A stretch of 6,188 nt of DNA, taken from CAZAQK01 sp050249355. Its GTDB lineage: Bacteria; Pseudomonadota; Alphaproteobacteria; Rickettsiales; SXRF01. This document shows, one piece after another, positions 5,312-6,188 of the stretch (positions within the stretch are counted from its first letter, which is position 1; every line of letters begins with the position of its first letter). A program made the translations under genes and the position numbers. The stretch lies in NCBI GenBank assembly GCA_050249355.1, contig JBFWQQ010000105.1, positions 1-6,188 of the forward strand, given 5' to 3'. Below the pieces are notes generated by a model, which did not search any database, was not told where the DNA came from, and worked only from the letters and a program-made list of their open reading frames with translations.

Positions 5312-6188
5312 ATGTTCCATAAACTGTTCGGCATGGTGTCTTCGGACATGGCTATTGATCTGGGCACAGCCAACACGCTGGTGTATGTCAAAGGTGCCGG
5401 AGTGGTGCTCAATGAGCCTTCGGTAGTGGCAATGAAAGATGCCGGCGGGGTGATGACGCCGTTTGCGTTCGGTAATGAAGCCAAACTCATGCTGGGCCGC
5501 ACGCCGGCCAAGATCGACGCTAAGCGCCCGCTCAAAGACGGGGTGATAGCCGATTTCCAGTCTGCCGAAGAAATGATCAAGCATTTCATCCATAAAGTGC
5601 ATAACAGGAATTCCCTGTTCCGTCCGCGCCCCCTTATCATCATCTGCGTGCCGTCGGGCTCCACGCCGGTAGAGCGCCGTGCCATTCAGGAAGCTGCCGA
5701 AAACGCCGGCGCGCGCGAGGTGTTCCTGATCGAAGAGCCGATGGCCGCTGCCATTGGTGCCGGGCTTCCCGTTACCGAGCCGACCGGCTCGATGATCGTG
5801 GATATCGGTGGCGGTACGACTGAAGTTGCGGTGCTGTCGCTTGGCGGCATTGTGTATGCGCGTTCGGTGCGCGTAGGTGGCGACAAGATGGACGAAGCCA
5901 TTATCTCCTACATCCGCCGTTACGGCAACCTGCTGGTGGGCGAAACCACCGCAGAGAAAATCAAAAAGGAAATTGGTGCAGCGTGCGCACCCGTGAATGG
6001 CGAAGGCAACCTGATCGAGATCAAAGGCCGCGACCTGCTCAATGGCGTGCCCAAAGAAATTACCCTGTCCGAGTACCAGATCGCCGAGTCGCTGGTCGAG
6101 CCGGTGGGCCAGATCATCGAAGCGGTGAAGGTGGCACTGGAATGCACTCCGCCGGAGCTTTCCTCGGATATCGTTGATAAGGGTATCG
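5312..6188 (+). CDS. mreB: Rod shape-determining protein MreB, actin homologue (3' end cut off by window)
   Basis: MreB is a bacterial actin that polymerises with ATP under the cytoplasmic membrane and guides the elongation peptidoglycan machinery (MreC, MreD, PBP2, RodA). About 292 of the usual roughly 345 codons are present and the frame is open at the window end. The first phosphate motif is MAIDLGTANTLVYVKG (13-28). LNEPSVVAM follows at 33-41, GVIADF at 77-82, VPSGSTPVERRAI at 113-125 and IEEPMAAAIGAGLPV at 140-154. The second phosphate motif is VDIGGGTTEVAVLSLGG (163-179), then VRVGGDKMDEAII (187-199) and EPVGQIIEAVKVALE (263-277). The adenosine motif would lie beyond the edge. The short hydrophobic N-terminus (MFHKLFGMVS) fits the usual family start. 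AGGGAG at 5300-5305 is 6 bases before ATG. With only 18 bases after leuA and no terminator, it is probably cotranscribed with leuA; mreC and mreD are expected downstream. Confidence 0.96.
   Translation, partial: MFHKLFGMVSSDMAIDLGTANTLVYVKGAGVVLNEPSVVAMKDAGGVMTPFAFGNEAKLMLGRTPAKIDAKRPLKDGVIADFQSAEEMIKHFIHKVHNRNSLFRPRPLIIICVPSGSTPVERRAIQEAAENAGAREVFLIEEPMAAAIGAGLPVTEPTGSMIVDIGGGTTEVAVLSLGGIVYARSVRVGGDKMDEAIISYIRRYGNLLVGETTAEKIKKEIGAACAPVNGEGNLIEIKGRDLLNGVPKEITLSEYQIAESLVEPVGQIIEAVKVALECTPPELSSDIVDKGI

Overview
The window looks like a piece of an alphaproteobacterial chromosome of moderate GC content. The evidence is the kind of genes and their order: a class I (short, 339-residue) ketol-acid reductoisomerase, an acetolactate synthase small subunit with the wording typical of alphaproteobacteria, and leuA followed directly by mreB. 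From memory, that last pairing occurs in Rhodospirillales-like genomes. All convincing genes are on the + strand. The lineage call is an inference from protein wording and gene order; no search was run.

Layout: (1) Positions 3-335 hold the end of an unrecognised reading frame. It is broken by an in-frame TAG at 69-71 and its final TGA overlaps the next start codon. (2) Positions 332-3571 are a tight gene string: ilvN, a multi-pass membrane protein of unknown function, a GNAT acetyltransferase and ilvC. Every junction is a 4-base stop/start overlap (ATGA or GTGA), although ilvC probably starts mainly at a second ATG 21 bases further on. (3) Positions 3572-3748 are a 177-bp intergenic stretch. 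It holds an 85-bp compound palindromic element bounded by GTCATCCC/GGGATGAC and a perfect 19-bp palindrome just before the leuA ribosome binding site. (4) Positions 3749-5293 are leuA. (5) After an 18-bp gap, mreB starts at 5312 and runs off the window end with about 292 codons present.

Together, ilvN (regulatory subunit of acetolactate synthase), ilvC (second step) and leuA (committed leucine step) cover parts of the valine, isoleucine and leucine pathway. The catalytic large subunit gene ilvB is not seen in the sequence directly before ilvN. The membrane protein and the acetyltransferase sit inside the pathway operon and are the least explained part of the window. MreB, the actin-like cell-shape protein, probably shares a transcript with leuA. 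I found no RNA genes, CRISPR arrays, transposases or prophage genes. The most interesting items are the unknown His-rich membrane protein coupled to ilvN and the acetyltransferase, the compound palindromic element, the palindrome in front of leuA, and the amber-interrupted upstream frame.
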